Shown here one piece after another: positions 8,361-17,709 of a DNA stretch of 43,913 bases. The stretch is from Candidatus Omnitrophota bacterium. GTDB lineage: Bacteria; Omnitrophota; Gorgyraeia; Gygaellales; Profunditerraquicolaceae. The translations under genes were made by a program, and so were the position numbers. The notes under the pieces were generated by a model, which did no database searches, was not told where the DNA came from, and worked only from the letters and a program-made list of their open reading frames with translations. The stretch covers positions 1 through 43,913 of the forward strand of contig JAPLLV010000061.1 in the NCBI GenBank assembly GCA_026387405.1, read 5' to 3'. Position 1 is the first letter of the stretch. Every line of letters begins with the position of its first letter.

Positions 8361-9383
8361 ATGCAAAAGTTGACTCTTAAGAAGATACTGGAAAATAAGG
8401 AATTGCTGGATATTATTAACGATCCTTTGTATATCGTTGATAAGAATAAAAAGCTTATTTATTATAATTATGCTTATTTGAATTTAACGTGTTTAACCCC
8501 GCGGCAGATCAAAGATATGAACGATTGTTATGAATGCTTTTCCTTGGATATCTGCAAGGATAAATGTATCTTTGAGGAGATCATGAGTAGAAAGCAGCCG
8601 CTGCAATTGCGCGAGGTGAGTGCCTCCGACCGGCAGGGTAATGCCCTTTCTTTCTGGGTTAATGCCGTTCCGCTCTTCGGTGATAACGGCGAAATCGAGG
8701 GGGCCCTTATCATACTTCGCGATATGACCAGCGAAGTCCAGATCCATTCTAAATACAAGGTCCTCTATGAGCGCGAAAGGGAGTCCCGCACGCACCTGGA
8801 AGAGATCGTTAAGGCCAAAACCGGGGAACTGAGGGTCGCCAATACAAAGCTTAAGCTGATCAACAAAAAACTGGAGGAGCTTTCTATCAGGGACGGCCTG
8901 ACTAACCTCTATAATCATCGTTATTTTTTTGAAAGGATCGACCTGCTTTTTAAAGAGACCGAAGTTAACAAGAAGCCGCTATCCTGTCTTTTGCTGGATG
9001 TGGATTTTTTCAAATCTGTGAACGACCATTACAATCACCAGTTCGGCGACTTTGTCTTGCGCAGGCTCGCGGAAGTGCTTTTGGAGATTGCGGGTAAGAA
9101 CGCCATACTGGCTCGGTACGGCGGAGACGAATTCGCCATCATTCTGGTTAATACCGACTATAAGTCCGCTGTCATTTCAGCCAGGAAGATAAACCGGCAG
9201 ATCCGCGAGCAAGTCTTTAAGGACGATGGCTTTTCCAAGAAGATCTCCATAAGTATCGGCGTTTCAAGCTTCCCCGCCGATATAGTCTCATCCGCGGATC
9301 AGCTGGTTAAGCTGGCTGATGAAGCCCTATACCGGGCTAAGGGTTTAGGCAGGGATAGGGTCTTCTGCTATAAGGACATATAG
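8361..9383 (+). CDS. PAS-GGDEF diguanylate cyclase
   Basis: A 340-residue cytoplasmic c-di-GMP synthase. An N-terminal PAS domain (about 10-130) contains a cysteine cluster CYECFSLDICKDKC near residues 55-68, which could bind iron, an Fe-S cluster or a redox signal. A coiled coil (about 130-175) leads into the GGDEF domain (about 175-340), with RDGLTNLYNHRYF at its start, the metal-binding LLLDVDFFKSVND and an intact YGGDEFAII at about 253-261. The RxxD product-inhibition site expected five residues before GGDEF is absent. No EAL domain is fused. It is the third signalling gene in a row, 43 bases after the partner-switch protein, so all three may answer the same cue. Confidence 0.92.
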   Translation: MQKLTLKKILENKELLDIINDPLYIVDKNKKLIYYNYAYLNLTCLTPRQIKDMNDCYECFSLDICKDKCIFEEIMSRKQPLQLREVSASDRQGNALSFWVNAVPLFGDNGEIEGALIILRDMTSEVQIHSKYKVLYERERESRTHLEEIVKAKTGELRVANTKLKLINKKLEELSIRDGLTNLYNHRYFFERIDLLFKETEVNKKPLSCLLLDVDFFKSVNDHYNHQFGDFVLRRLAEVLLEIAGKNAILARYGGDEFAIILVNTDYKSAVISARKINRQIREQVFKDDGFSKKISISIGVSSFPADIVSSADQLVKLADEALYRAKGLGRDRVFCYKDI

Positions 9384-9390
9384 GCGTTCG

Positions 9391-9512
9391 CACCTCGCGC
9401 TAATAAGGCACCTGGCCCAGATCAGGCGCCCGGCGCTTATTTGAATTGCGCCGGTGTTCCCTCGTGGGAAAATTGGGCCAGTGTTCACCTCGTGGTGAAA
9501 AGTGCGCGGGTG
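9391..9512. repeat. CACC(C/T)CGCGC-bounded nested palindrome, copy 1
   Basis: The ends are CACCTCGCGC and GCGCGGGTG, an inverted pair. Inside are smaller hairpins, CTGGCCCAG... paired with TTGGGCCAG, and TTCACCTCGTGGTGAA near 9484-9499. The same frame recurs at 15033-15062 and 18577-18652 with different inner lengths. Being directly after the diguanylate cyclase gene and before a T-run at 9531-9537, this copy may also end transcription. Confidence 0.75.
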
Positions 9513-9538
9513 CTGTCCTTTCTGGATAGTTTTTTTAC

Positions 9539-9566
9539 TTGACCGCAAGCCAAGAAACCGTATAAT
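9539..9566 (+). promoter_or_regulatory. Sigma70-type promoter, near-leaderless
   Basis: TTGACC at 9539-9544, a 16-base spacer and TATAAT at 9561-9566. The ATG of the TPR gene is at 9578, so the predicted transcript starts only about five bases before it and has no room for a Shine-Dalgarno. Confidence 0.75.
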
Positions 9567-9577
9567 AATATCAATAC

Positions 9578-10432
9578 ATGGGTCCTTCCTCTTTAAAGAA
9601 AACCATAAGTGTTCTTACCTTCGTATTTATAGCTTTTGGTTGCTTACCTTTGGTTTTTGCCGGAGAAAACTCCGATACAACAGTCAACGATAAAAATCTC
9701 GCGCAATCCCGGGAAGCATTCGATATAGAAAAGTATCCTGACCTTTATGCATCCGCCAATCTTGAGAACGAAAAATCTCGAAGTGATAAAGAGAAATTAA
9801 CGACTTTGCAGACCCAGGCAAGGGTTTACCGCAATGAGGGACTCCAGCAGCAGCGGGCGGGGAATAATCTTGAGGCAATGGGTTTGTACTTGAAGGCCGT
9901 ACAGTTGGACCCTTTTTATGCCGTTGTATATAATGACCTGGGCGTAGTTTATGAGGCTAACGGGCTGCTTGACCGTGCGGAAGAGAGTTACCTGAAGAGC
10001 ACAAGGATCGACCCCGGATATTTAAGCCCTTATTCGAATCTTGCTTCGCTGTATGAGGCCAAGCGCGATTTGAAAAACGCGGCATATTATTGGAAGAAAC
10101 GTGCCCAGATGGGGGATCCCGATGATATCTGGACCCAGAAGGCCAGGCGCCGTTTAGAGGACCTGCGACTGGTCTTAAAGGATAACAACCCCGGCCCTTC
10201 AGAAGAGAATATCATTGATCTTACCAAATACGTGGCGATCAAGAAGTCCATCATGCGTTATGACGACCACGCCCTGGCCAGGGATTATTTTGATAAGGCA
10301 AAGACTTATTTTAAGAAAAGCGATTACGTGACAGCCTTGAAATACGCGGTGGATGCACTGCTTCTGGACCCCGAGAACAAGGAGATCGATGAGTTTGTAG
10401 AAAAGCTGCAAACGCGCTTATTATCGAAATAG
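9578..10432 (+). CDS. Exported TPR-repeat protein
   Basis: A 284-residue protein with an N-terminal export signal: two lysines, a hydrophobic run VLTFVFIAFGCLPLVF and a likely cut after FA near residue 29. The AFGC inside the run is a weak alternative lipobox. Residues about 80-185 hold three TPR units with the usual alternating small and aromatic pattern (for example AVVYNDLGVVYEANGLLDRAE). A further TPR-like hairpin sits near the C-terminus (ARDYFDKAKTYFKKSDYVTA). TPRs bind other proteins, so it is probably a periplasmic or envelope scaffold. It has its own promoter and is monocistronic, separated from polA by a probable terminator. The specific partner is unknown. Confidence 0.8.
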   Translation: MGPSSLKKTISVLTFVFIAFGCLPLVFAGENSDTTVNDKNLAQSREAFDIEKYPDLYASANLENEKSRSDKEKLTTLQTQARVYRNEGLQQQRAGNNLEAMGLYLKAVQLDPFYAVVYNDLGVVYEANGLLDRAEESYLKSTRIDPGYLSPYSNLASLYEAKRDLKNAAYYWKKRAQMGDPDDIWTQKARRRLEDLRLVLKDNNPGPSEENIIDLTKYVAIKKSIMRYDDHALARDYFDKAKTYFKKSDYVTALKYAVDALLLDPENKEIDEFVEKLQTRLLSK

Positions 10433-10439
10433 TGTAAGT

Positions 10440-10484
10440 CCTTTGCCTGCGCGCAGGTGAAGGGTGAACCGCTAAGGTTTTTTT
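10440..10484 (+). terminator. Probable terminator after the TPR gene
   Basis: A self-complementary stem at 10440-10463 (12 bp with two G-U pairs) is followed by a small AACC/GGTT hairpin and a run of seven T at 10478-10484. The distance between the strong stem and the T-run is longer than usual. Confidence 0.5.
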
Positions 10485-10524
10485 GGTCCTACCTTAAATT
10501 CCATAATCCCATGTTATATCGTTA

Positions 10525-13062
10525 ATGGAGAGCAAGCGTCTATATCTAATCGATGCGACGGCATTTTGTTATCGGGCATTTTACGCTTTGGGAAATCTGG
10601 CAACTTCCTTTGGCCAGCCCACCAACGCCATATACGGTTTTACCACGATATTGAATAAGATCCTAAAAGATCACCATCCTGAATACCTGGCGGTGTGTTT
10701 TGACCTGTCGCGCGACACTTTCAGGCAGAAGAGATTCGCGGACTATAAGATACAACGTTCTCCCATGCCGGACGGGTTAAAAAGCCAGATCCCCCTCATA
10801 AAGGAGATAATCGCTGCCTACCGGATAAGCCTCTTTGAAAGAGAAGGTTTCGAGGCGGACGATATTATCGCGACTTTAAGCCGCAAGGCCAGGGAACACG
10901 GGATAAGCGTGACCATTGTCAGTTCCGATAAGGATATCCTGCAGCTGGTGGACGATAAGACCGTGGTCTTCAGCCCTTATGAAGCAGGGGGCACGACTTA
11001 TGATTATCAGAAAGTAGTCGAGCGTTTCGGGGTCGGCCCGGAACGCGTTCCCGACATTATCGGGCTCATGGGGGATTCCGCGGATAATATCCCCGGCGTG
11101 CGCGGTGTGGGCGAAAAAACCGCAGAAAAATTATTAAAACAGTTTGGCAGCGTAGAGGAATTGATCCGCAATATCGGGCAGGTCAAGCAGGATAAATTAA
11201 GAAGCACCCTGGAGGCAGGTATCGAGAGCATGCATTTAAGCAAAGAATTGGCCATCCTTGATAAAAATATCGACCTTGACTTTGATCCGGAAGGGCTGCG
11301 CAGCAAGGAACCGGATTACAAGGAGTTGTTCCGCCTCTTCAAACACCTGGAATTTAAACGCCTCATTGATGATCTTCCGGAGCAGCCTGAAGCAGGGGCC
11401 GCCTGCCAGGACGCGCCTTTGTTGCAAGGCGGGGAGCTAAAGAATATCCTGGGTAACAGCGAAGAGTTATATATTAACGCCAGCAGCGCGCACGATCTGG
11501 TATGCGCCTGTGCGGGGAAGGCTTTTGCAATAGAAGATATCGGGGGGTCTGCCAGAAGCGCGCTCAGGGATCCCGCAATAAAAAAGATCGGTTTTGATCT
11601 TAAGAAGATAAAGCTTACGCTAGCCCAAGAAGGTATTGAGCTGGAAGGTTTATATTTTGACGTTATGATCGCCGCTTACCTTTTGAACCCGACCAGGACC
11701 GGATATACCTTGAATGATCTGGCCTGGGATTATCTTAGCCAACAGCTCGGTACGGTCTCGAGTCAAAAGGGTTTAGATCTGGTTTTAAAGGCAAGGCCCG
11801 TATTGGAAGGTCAGTTGCGCGACAAGGATCTATATAGGCTTTTTCGGGATGTAGAAATGCCTTTGGTTGAGGTCCTGGCCCGGATGCAAATGACGGGGAT
11901 TAAGATCGACGCCAACTTTCTAAAAGACCTGGCGCGCGATTTAGAAAAGAGATTGATAAAATTGATAGAACAGATCTATGATTTAAGCGGCAGCCAATTT
12001 AACATCAACTCGCCAAAACAGCTCAGGGAGATCCTTTTTGAGAAGTTGAAGCTTCCGGTTTCCAAAAGAACCAAGACCGGCCCTTCTACCGATGAAGAGG
12101 TGTTAAAGAATTTAGCTAAGGAGCACAAACTGCCGGCATTACTTCTTGAATACCGCCAGTTGACCAAGCTCAAAAATACCTATATAGATACGCTTCCGGA
12201 AATGGTTGATGCCAAGACGGGGAGGATCCACGCTAGTTTTAATCAGACCGGCACCGAAACCGGCAGGCTTTCCTCCAGCGCCCCGAATTTACAGAATATA
12301 CCCATAAAGACAGAAATCGGCGCAAAGATCCGCCAGGCGATAATCGCCTTCAGCGAGAACAGTTTTATTGTCTCCTGTGATTATTCTCAGATCGAGCTGC
12401 GTATCCTGGCGCATTTATCCGGAGACGAAGAGCTTATTGCGGCGTTTAAGTCAGATAAAGATATCCACCGCCGCACCGCAGGCTTAATTTATGGGGTCAA
12501 AGAAGATGATGTTGACGATAATATGCGGGAGTCGGCGAAGAGGGTGAATTTCGGGATAGTCTACGGGCTTAGTCCATATGGATTAGCCAGGGACCTTGGG
12601 GTTTCGGTTGATGCGGCGCAGGCCTTTATTGAAGCGTATTTTTCCACCTATCCGCGTGTTAAGCGCTATATTGACGAACAGATCGAGCGGGCTAAACGCG
12701 ATGGGTTTGTAACTACTATACTGGGCAGGCGCAGGTATATCCCCGAGATCGGCAATAAAAATCAAAACATCAGGGAGTTTGCCCAGCGCCAGGCAGTGAA
12801 TACCCCCATACAGGGTTCGGCGAGCGATTTGATAAAACTGGCAATGGTCAATATCCATCAGGACATTTTAAAACAAACGCTTGATTCCCGGATGATCATT
12901 CAGATACATGATGAGCTGGTTTTTGACGTGCCTGCGAAAGAGCTGGGAGATTTGCTGGCGCTGGTAAGGAGCAGGATGGAGAATTGTTTCACATTAGCGG
13001 TTCCGATAAAGGTCAGTATAAAAAAGGGGAAGAACTGGTTGGAAATGGAGGAAATAAAATGA
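10525..13062 (+). CDS. polA: DNA polymerase I
   Basis: An 845-residue family A polymerase for Okazaki-fragment processing and repair. The 5'-nuclease domain (about 1-290) shows YLIDATAFCYRAFYAL, EADDIIATL and the helix-hairpin-helix GVRGVGEKTAEKLL. The polymerase domain has motif A DYSQIELRILAHLSGD, motif B KRVNFGIVYGLSPYGLA and motif C QIHDELVFD, all intact. The middle 3'-5' exonuclease domain (about 305-460) keeps the fold, but the DxE pair and most other metal-binding acids are missing, so it probably lacks proofreading, as in Thermus and many Bacillus enzymes. No clear Shine-Dalgarno precedes the ATG. It overlaps glgA by 4 bases (ATGA). Confidence 0.97.
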   Translation: MESKRLYLIDATAFCYRAFYALGNLATSFGQPTNAIYGFTTILNKILKDHHPEYLAVCFDLSRDTFRQKRFADYKIQRSPMPDGLKSQIPLIKEIIAAYRISLFEREGFEADDIIATLSRKAREHGISVTIVSSDKDILQLVDDKTVVFSPYEAGGTTYDYQKVVERFGVGPERVPDIIGLMGDSADNIPGVRGVGEKTAEKLLKQFGSVEELIRNIGQVKQDKLRSTLEAGIESMHLSKELAILDKNIDLDFDPEGLRSKEPDYKELFRLFKHLEFKRLIDDLPEQPEAGAACQDAPLLQGGELKNILGNSEELYINASSAHDLVCACAGKAFAIEDIGGSARSALRDPAIKKIGFDLKKIKLTLAQEGIELEGLYFDVMIAAYLLNPTRTGYTLNDLAWDYLSQQLGTVSSQKGLDLVLKARPVLEGQLRDKDLYRLFRDVEMPLVEVLARMQMTGIKIDANFLKDLARDLEKRLIKLIEQIYDLSGSQFNINSPKQLREILFEKLKLPVSKRTKTGPSTDEEVLKNLAKEHKLPALLLEYRQLTKLKNTYIDTLPEMVDAKTGRIHASFNQTGTETGRLSSSAPNLQNIPIKTEIGAKIRQAIIAFSENSFIVSCDYSQIELRILAHLSGDEELIAAFKSDKDIHRRTAGLIYGVKEDDVDDNMRESAKRVNFGIVYGLSPYGLARDLGVSVDAAQAFIEAYFSTYPRVKRYIDEQIERAKRDGFVTTILGRRRYIPEIGNKNQNIREFAQRQAVNTPIQGSASDLIKLAMVNIHQDILKQTLDSRMIIQIHDELVFDVPAKELGDLLALVRSRMENCFTLAVPIKVSIKKGKNWLEMEEIK

Positions 13063-14450
13063 AGATAGCGTTTTGCGCAAGCGAGATGGTGCCTTTTGCA
13101 AAGACCGGAGGACTGGCGGATGTGGTAGGGGCCCTGCCGCAGGCGTTGGAAGAATTAAAACACGAAGTTATCGTGATTTTACCACGCTATAAATCGATCC
13201 AGGATACGAAGTTCAAGCTCGAGCGGGTAAAACAGGATGTTTCGTATACTGTGATAGGGAAGAACATAAAAGTTTATTTTATTGAGCGCGACGAGTATTT
13301 TGCGCGCGACAATCTTTACGGAGATAAGGCGGGTGACTATAAGGATAACCTGGACCGGTTCTCGTATTATTGCAAAAGGTCCCTTGGGTTACTGAAAGAG
13401 ATAAATTTTAAACCGCAAATTATCCATTGCCATGATTGGCAGTCGGGGCTCGTGCCGGTATACCTAAAAAACCTTTTTGTTAAGGATAGTTTTTACAAAG
13501 GGGTAAGGACGCTTTTTACCATACACAACATCGGCTATCAGGGGTTATTCCCCAGGGATGAATTTTCCAAGCTCGGATTGAGCTGGGACCTTTTTAACAT
13601 GGAGTATATGGAATTCTTCGATAAGATAAATATCTTAAAAGGCGGGATCGTTTTTTGCGACCTGATCAACACCGTCAGCAATGCTTATAGCAAGGAGATT
13701 CAGACCAAAGAATTCGGTTTTGGGATGGAAGGCATCTTGTCCAGGCGCAAGGATTCTTTATTCGGCATCATAAACGGCCTGGATTATTCCATCTGGAATC
13801 CGGAATCGGATTCTTACATCGCCAAGAATTATTCGGTGAAGAATCTAAATGAGAAGGCCAGGGATAAGGCCGATTTACAGAAGATCTGCAAACTGCCTGT
13901 AAAAAACGAGATTCCGCTATTCGGCATTGTGTCAAGGCTGGCGGAGCAAAAGGGGTTTGATATACTGGCAGGGGCTATCCAGGATATCTGCAAGCTAAAG
14001 TTGCAGCTGGTGATTTTAGGTACAGGAGACCAGAAATACCACGTGCTTCTCGATGATATTACCAAGCAATATCCTGAAGTAGTGTCTTTGAACCTGAAAT
14101 TTGACGATTCCCTTGCCCACAAGATCTACGCGGGTTCCGACATATTCTTGATGCCTTCAAAATATGAACCTTGCGGATTGGGACAGCTTATCTCTTTAAG
14201 TTACGGCACGATACCTTTAGTGTTTAAGACGGGGGGTCTGGCGGATACCGTAACCAAGGCTAACGGTTTTGTCTTTGATAAATACAGCGCGGAGGAGTTA
14301 TTAAAGACCATAAAGAGCGCGGTCAAAGAATTCAGCGCCGAGAAGAAATGGCAGCAGTTGATGCAGAGGGCCATGCAGTACAATTTTTCCTGGGAGGAAT
14401 CCGCCAAGAAATATGTCCAGTTGTATGAAAAAGCAGCTCGCCAGAAATAA
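13059..14450 (+). CDS. glgA: Glycogen (starch) synthase, ADP-glucose type
   Basis: A 463-residue GT5 glycosyltransferase that adds glucose from ADP-glucose to a growing alpha-1,4-glucan. The N-terminal SEMVPFAKTGGLADVVGALP carries the KTGGL substrate-binding motif. The C-terminal half has EPCGLGQLISLSYGTIPLV and a second KTGGLADTV. The open frame reaches further upstream inside polA, but the ATG at 13059 has GGAGGAAATAA just ahead and gives the family start. The ATGA overlap with polA implies coupled translation. No other glycogen gene is nearby, so glgC, the branching enzyme and the phosphorylase must be elsewhere. Confidence 0.96.
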   Translation: MKIAFCASEMVPFAKTGGLADVVGALPQALEELKHEVIVILPRYKSIQDTKFKLERVKQDVSYTVIGKNIKVYFIERDEYFARDNLYGDKAGDYKDNLDRFSYYCKRSLGLLKEINFKPQIIHCHDWQSGLVPVYLKNLFVKDSFYKGVRTLFTIHNIGYQGLFPRDEFSKLGLSWDLFNMEYMEFFDKINILKGGIVFCDLINTVSNAYSKEIQTKEFGFGMEGILSRRKDSLFGIINGLDYSIWNPESDSYIAKNYSVKNLNEKARDKADLQKICKLPVKNEIPLFGIVSRLAEQKGFDILAGAIQDICKLKLQLVILGTGDQKYHVLLDDITKQYPEVVSLNLKFDDSLAHKIYAGSDIFLMPSKYEPCGLGQLISLSYGTIPLVFKTGGLADTVTKANGFVFDKYSAEELLKTIKSAVKEFSAEKKWQQLMQRAMQYNFSWEESAKKYVQLYEKAARQK

Positions 14451-15048
14451 GAAGCTGATTATTGGCCTTACCGGTAGTTTCGGAAGCGGAAAATCCATGG
14501 CGGCGAGATTCTTTATGTCCCATGGTGCCGAGATAATAGACGCGGATAAAATCGCGCGCAGCCTACTTACGCCCGGCAGCCCTTGCTATAAAAAAATTGT
14601 GGCTATCTTTGGCGGTTCGATCGTAGGCAGCCGCAGGCGCATCGATAGGAAAAAACTGGCGGGGTTGGTATTTACCGACTCAAGATCGCTCAACCGGCTT
14701 AATAGCATTATCCATCCGGAGGTGGTCCGGAGCGTAAAGAAAACGGCTAAAAAGTCCTGCCGTAAGGTCATAGTCATAGATGCCCCGCTTTTGATCGAGG
14801 CAGGCCTGGTACCTTGGGTAGATAAGGTTATCGTTGTCACGATCAGCAGGAAAGAGCAGCTTAAACGCATTATAGGCAGATCAGGTTTGAAAAAAGAAGA
14901 TATTGAAAACAGGATAAAGGCGCAGATGCCTTTATCGCGCAAGGTCCGCCTGGCGGATTTTATCATAGATAATAACGGGACTGTCGCTCGAACTAAGGAG
15001 CAGGTAGAGAGGATCTGGAAGACGATAATTAGCACCCCGCGCAGATAG
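14425..15048 (+). CDS. coaE: Dephospho-CoA kinase
   Basis: A 207-residue P-loop kinase that phosphorylates dephospho-CoA at the 3'-hydroxyl, the last step of CoA synthesis. It shows the Walker [15 protein letters not shown], the substrate motif IIDADKIAR and the lid region [16 protein letters not shown], all in family order. Two ATGs are possible (14413 and 14425); the later one is chosen because it gives the smaller overlap with glgA (26 bases), but neither has a good ribosome site. The final STPRR residues are encoded by the left arm of a palindromic repeat, so the C-terminus seems to have been remodelled by that element. CoA supply fits with the nearby acetyl-CoA synthase only loosely. Confidence 0.93.
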   Translation: MKKQLARNKKLIIGLTGSFGSGKSMAARFFMSHGAEIIDADKIARSLLTPGSPCYKKIVAIFGGSIVGSRRRIDRKKLAGLVFTDSRSLNRLNSIIHPEVVRSVKKTAKKSCRKVIVIDAPLLIEAGLVPWVDKVIVVTISRKEQLKRIIGRSGLKKEDIENRIKAQMPLSRKVRLADFIIDNNGTVARTKEQVERIWKTIISTPRR

Positions 15049-15062
15049 GATTTGCGCGGGTG
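15033..15062. repeat. CACCCCGCGC/GCGCGGGTG palindrome, short copy
   Basis: A simple stem with arms CACCCCGCGC and GCGCGGGTG around a short loop. It is the smallest member of the family also seen at 9391-9512 and 18577-18652. It covers the end of coaE and lies just before the rho ribosome site (AAGGAGGT at 15077-15084). Confidence 0.75.
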
Positions 15063-15088
15063 TGCACTTTCTGTGCAAGGAGGTAGTT

Positions 15089-16345
15089 GTGGAAAAACTG
15101 GATATCGGAAATTTAAAAGAGATGAAGATTTCGGAGCTGAATAAGCTCGCTAAGGAATTGAACGTAAACGGGCTAAGCGGCCTGAAAAAACAGGACCTGA
15201 TCTTCAAACTGCTTCAGGCGCAGGCGGAAAAAGAAGGCCTTATGTTCGGCGAAGGAGTATTAGAGATCTTACCCGAAGGCTTTGGATTCTTGCGTTCGCC
15301 CAATTACAATTATCTCCCTTGCCCGGACGACATCTATATCTCGCCTTCGCAGATCCGCAAGTTCGATCTACGGACAGGGGATACGGTGAGCGGACAGATC
15401 CGTCCTCCCAAAGAAGGCGAGAAATACTTCGCGCTGCTAAAGGTCGAGGCGGTTAATTTTGAGAACCCCGAAGAGGTAAAAGAGAAAGTCCTTTTTGATA
15501 ATCTGACCCCTATCTATCCTCACGAACATTTTATCCTGGAGACCAAACCCGACGAGATATCCATGAGAATTATGGATTTACTGGCCCCTATAGGAAAGGG
15601 GCAGCGCGGCCTGATCGTAGCCCAGCCTTACAGCGGCAAGACCGTGCTTTTGCAGAAGATCGCCAACTCCATTACTACCAATCACCCGGACGTGATACTG
15701 ATCGTGCTCTTGATCGATGAGCGGCCCGAGGAAGTCACGGATATGCAGCATAACGTCAAGGGAGAGGTTATCTCGTCTACTTTTGACGAGCCTCCGGAGA
15801 GACACGTCCAGGTAGCTGAGATCGTCCTGGAAAAGGCAAAGCGTCTCGTAGAGCATAAGCGCGATGTGGTTATATTGCTGGATAGTATCACGCGTCTTGC
15901 GCGAGCGTATAATTCGGTAGTGCCGCACAGCGGCAAGGTGTTGTCGGGAGGCGTAGATTCCAATGCCCTGCAGAAACCCAAGAGATTTTTCGGAGCGGCG
16001 CGCGCGGTGGAAGACGGCGGCAGCCTTACTATTATTGCTACAGCCCTGGTTGATACGGGCAGCAGGATGGATGAGGTCATTTTCGAAGAATTCAAGGGTA
16101 CCGGTAATATGGAATTACAACTGGACAGGAATCTGTTCCAGCGCCGGATATATCCCGCGATCGATATCAAACGCTCCAACACGCGCCATGAGGAATTGCT
16201 TTTAAAGCAGGAGATACTGCAGAAGGCCTGGATACTGCGTAAGGTTTTGAATGAATTGAACAACGTGGAGGCAATGGAGCTATTGATCGAAAAGCTGGCC
16301 AAGACCAAGAATAATGAAGAGTTCTTAAACAGCATGAACCAATAG
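15089..16345 (+). CDS. rho: Transcription termination factor Rho
   Basis: A 418-residue hexameric RNA helicase that ends transcription. The N-terminal helical domain reads [14 protein letters not shown]...[10 protein letters not shown]. The RNA-binding OSB fold holds [20 protein letters not shown] (about 53-72). The ATPase core has the P-loop [33 protein letters not shown] and the Q-loop region [12 protein letters not shown]. The GTG at 15089 is chosen because AAGGAGGT lies directly upstream and the length equals the family norm; a GTG at 15062 would place that ribosome site inside the gene. The rho-rpmE-prfA-prmC-murA order links it to translation and wall genes. Confidence 0.97.
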   Translation: MEKLDIGNLKEMKISELNKLAKELNVNGLSGLKKQDLIFKLLQAQAEKEGLMFGEGVLEILPEGFGFLRSPNYNYLPCPDDIYISPSQIRKFDLRTGDTVSGQIRPPKEGEKYFALLKVEAVNFENPEEVKEKVLFDNLTPIYPHEHFILETKPDEISMRIMDLLAPIGKGQRGLIVAQPYSGKTVLLQKIANSITTNHPDVILIVLLIDERPEEVTDMQHNVKGEVISSTFDEPPERHVQVAEIVLEKAKRLVEHKRDVVILLDSITRLARAYNSVVPHSGKVLSGGVDSNALQKPKRFFGAARAVEDGGSLTIIATALVDTGSRMDEVIFEEFKGTGNMELQLDRNLFQRRIYPAIDIKRSNTRHEELLLKQEILQKAWILRKVLNELNNVEAMELLIEKLAKTKNNEEFLNSMNQ

Positions 16346-16356
16346 GAGGCATTAAA

Positions 16357-16563
16357 ATGAAAGACAAGATCCACCCCAAGTATCAGGATTGCGTGATCGT
16401 GTGCGCCTGCGGTAATACCATTCATACCCGTTCCACCAAGCCCAATATCAGGGTCGAGGTTTGCTCGAAATGCCATCCCTTTTTTACGGGCAAGCAGAAA
16501 TTCGTTGACTCTGCCGGAAGGGTGGATAAGTTTATGAAGAAATACGCCAAGAAAAGCGCTTAA
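16357..16563 (+). CDS. rpmE: Ribosomal protein L31, zinc-binding form
   Basis: A 68-residue large-subunit protein of the C+ type. It starts [20 protein letters not shown], and its zinc ligands are the CACG and CSKCHPFF cysteine pairs. The ending [18 protein letters not shown] is typical. A strong ribosome site (AGGAGGC) sits 5-10 bases before the ATG. It lies 11 bases after rho and 2 bases before prfA, so the three are surely one transcript. Confidence 0.97.
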   Translation: MKDKIHPKYQDCVIVCACGNTIHTRSTKPNIRVEVCSKCHPFFTGKQKFVDSAGRVDKFMKKYAKKSA

Positions 16564-16565
16564 AG

Positions 16566-17627
16566 ATGTTTGACCGGCTGGAAAGATTCGAAAAAAGATA
16601 CCTTGAGCTTGAAAGTCTCTTGGGGGCCCCGGAAGTGGTCTCTAATAAAGAGCAGTATAATAAATACGCCAAAGAGCTCTCGGACTTGCAAGGGGCGGTA
16701 TTTTTATTTCGTGATTTTAAGAAAACGGATAATGAGCTTCAGGGTCTGGAAAAAGTGGTTAACGAAAAGCACGATAAGGAATTCCTGGATATGGTCAGGC
16801 AGGAGCTCGTGGATTTAAAAGAGAAGAAAGTCCAATTGGAAGCCAGGTTGAAGAAACTCTTGGCCGGAGAAGACAAGGATTTGAATAAGGACGTGATCAT
16901 GGAGATCCGCCAGGGCACGGGGGGCGAAGAGGCGGCGTTATTCGCCTCTGTTCTTTATCGTATGTACACCCAGTACGCGGCCAATAAGGGTTGGAAAACA
17001 GAGCTGCTTTCTTCCAGCCCTACGGAGCTGGGGGGTTTTAAGGAAGTAATCTTCAGCCTTAGCGGTAAAGAGGCTTACAAGCGCCTTAAATTTGAAAGCG
17101 GGGTGCACCGAGTGCAGCGCGTGCCTTCTACCGAAGCCCAGGGCAGGATCCATACTTCTACTGCTACTGTAGCAATATTAGCGGAGGCCCAAGAGGTAGA
17201 TCTGGTGATCGAGCCCAAGGATCTAAGGATCGATACCTATCGTTCCTCGGGCCCGGGCGGGCAACATATGCAGAAGACCGATTCCGCGGTAAGGATTACG
17301 CATATCCCGACAGGGACCGTAGTCGCCTGCCAGGATGAGAGGTCACAGATAAAAAATAAGAATAAGGCCATGCGTATCTTAAGGGCGCGTATCCTGGCCG
17401 TGAAGAAAGAAGAAGAGTCTAAGAAGTTGACCCGGGAGCGCAAGTCGCAGATCGGCACCGGCGACAGGAGCGAGAAGATCCGCACTTACAATTTCCCGGA
17501 CCGCCGCATTACCGACCACCGTATAAATTTCACCGTGCATCAACTGGAGGCGGTCTTAGACGGCGACCTGGAAGAGTTATCGAATGCCTTGTTGAAGGCG
17601 GCCGAAGAAAAACAGGCAAAAGGATGA
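16566..17627 (+). CDS. prfA: Peptide chain release factor 1
   Basis: A 353-residue factor that releases the finished peptide at UAA and UAG. The codon-reading tripeptide is PST (in [17 protein letters not shown]), a PxT form that marks RF1 rather than RF2. The catalytic loop is [18 protein letters not shown], with the GGQ glutamine that PrmC methylates. The conserved [15 protein letters not shown] is present near the C-terminus. It starts 2 bases after rpmE and is followed by its methyltransferase gene after an 81-base gap with strong inverted repeats. Confidence 0.97.
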   Translation: MFDRLERFEKRYLELESLLGAPEVVSNKEQYNKYAKELSDLQGAVFLFRDFKKTDNELQGLEKVVNEKHDKEFLDMVRQELVDLKEKKVQLEARLKKLLAGEDKDLNKDVIMEIRQGTGGEEAALFASVLYRMYTQYAANKGWKTELLSSSPTELGGFKEVIFSLSGKEAYKRLKFESGVHRVQRVPSTEAQGRIHTSTATVAILAEAQEVDLVIEPKDLRIDTYRSSGPGGQHMQKTDSAVRITHIPTGTVVACQDERSQIKNKNKAMRILRARILAVKKEEESKKLTRERKSQIGTGDRSEKIRTYNFPDRRITDHRINFTVHQLEAVLDGDLEELSNALLKAAEEKQAKG

Positions 17628-17628
17628 A

Positions 17629-17709
17629 CCCCCGCACCTTCTTCGAATTCAAATTTATATATTTAATAAGAAGGTGTGGGGATTGAAGAATAAAGAGAAG
17701 GTGCGGGGG
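17629..17709 (+). promoter_or_regulatory. Two alternative hairpins covering the prmC start
   Basis: One left arm (17629-17643, CCCCCGCACCTTCTT) can pair with either of two right arms. The near arm is 17668-17681 (14 bp with one G-U). The far arm is 17696-17709 (14 perfect bp) and ends on the first base of the prmC GTG while covering AAGGTG, the only Shine-Dalgarno-like bases. The two pairings exclude each other, so this could switch prmC translation on and off. It may also be merely a mobile palindrome. Confidence 0.55.

Noticed and set aside
15682-16476. 264-residue minus-strand frame opposite rho and rpmE
   Set aside because: Both sense genes are certain; the frame has no ribosome site and no family features.
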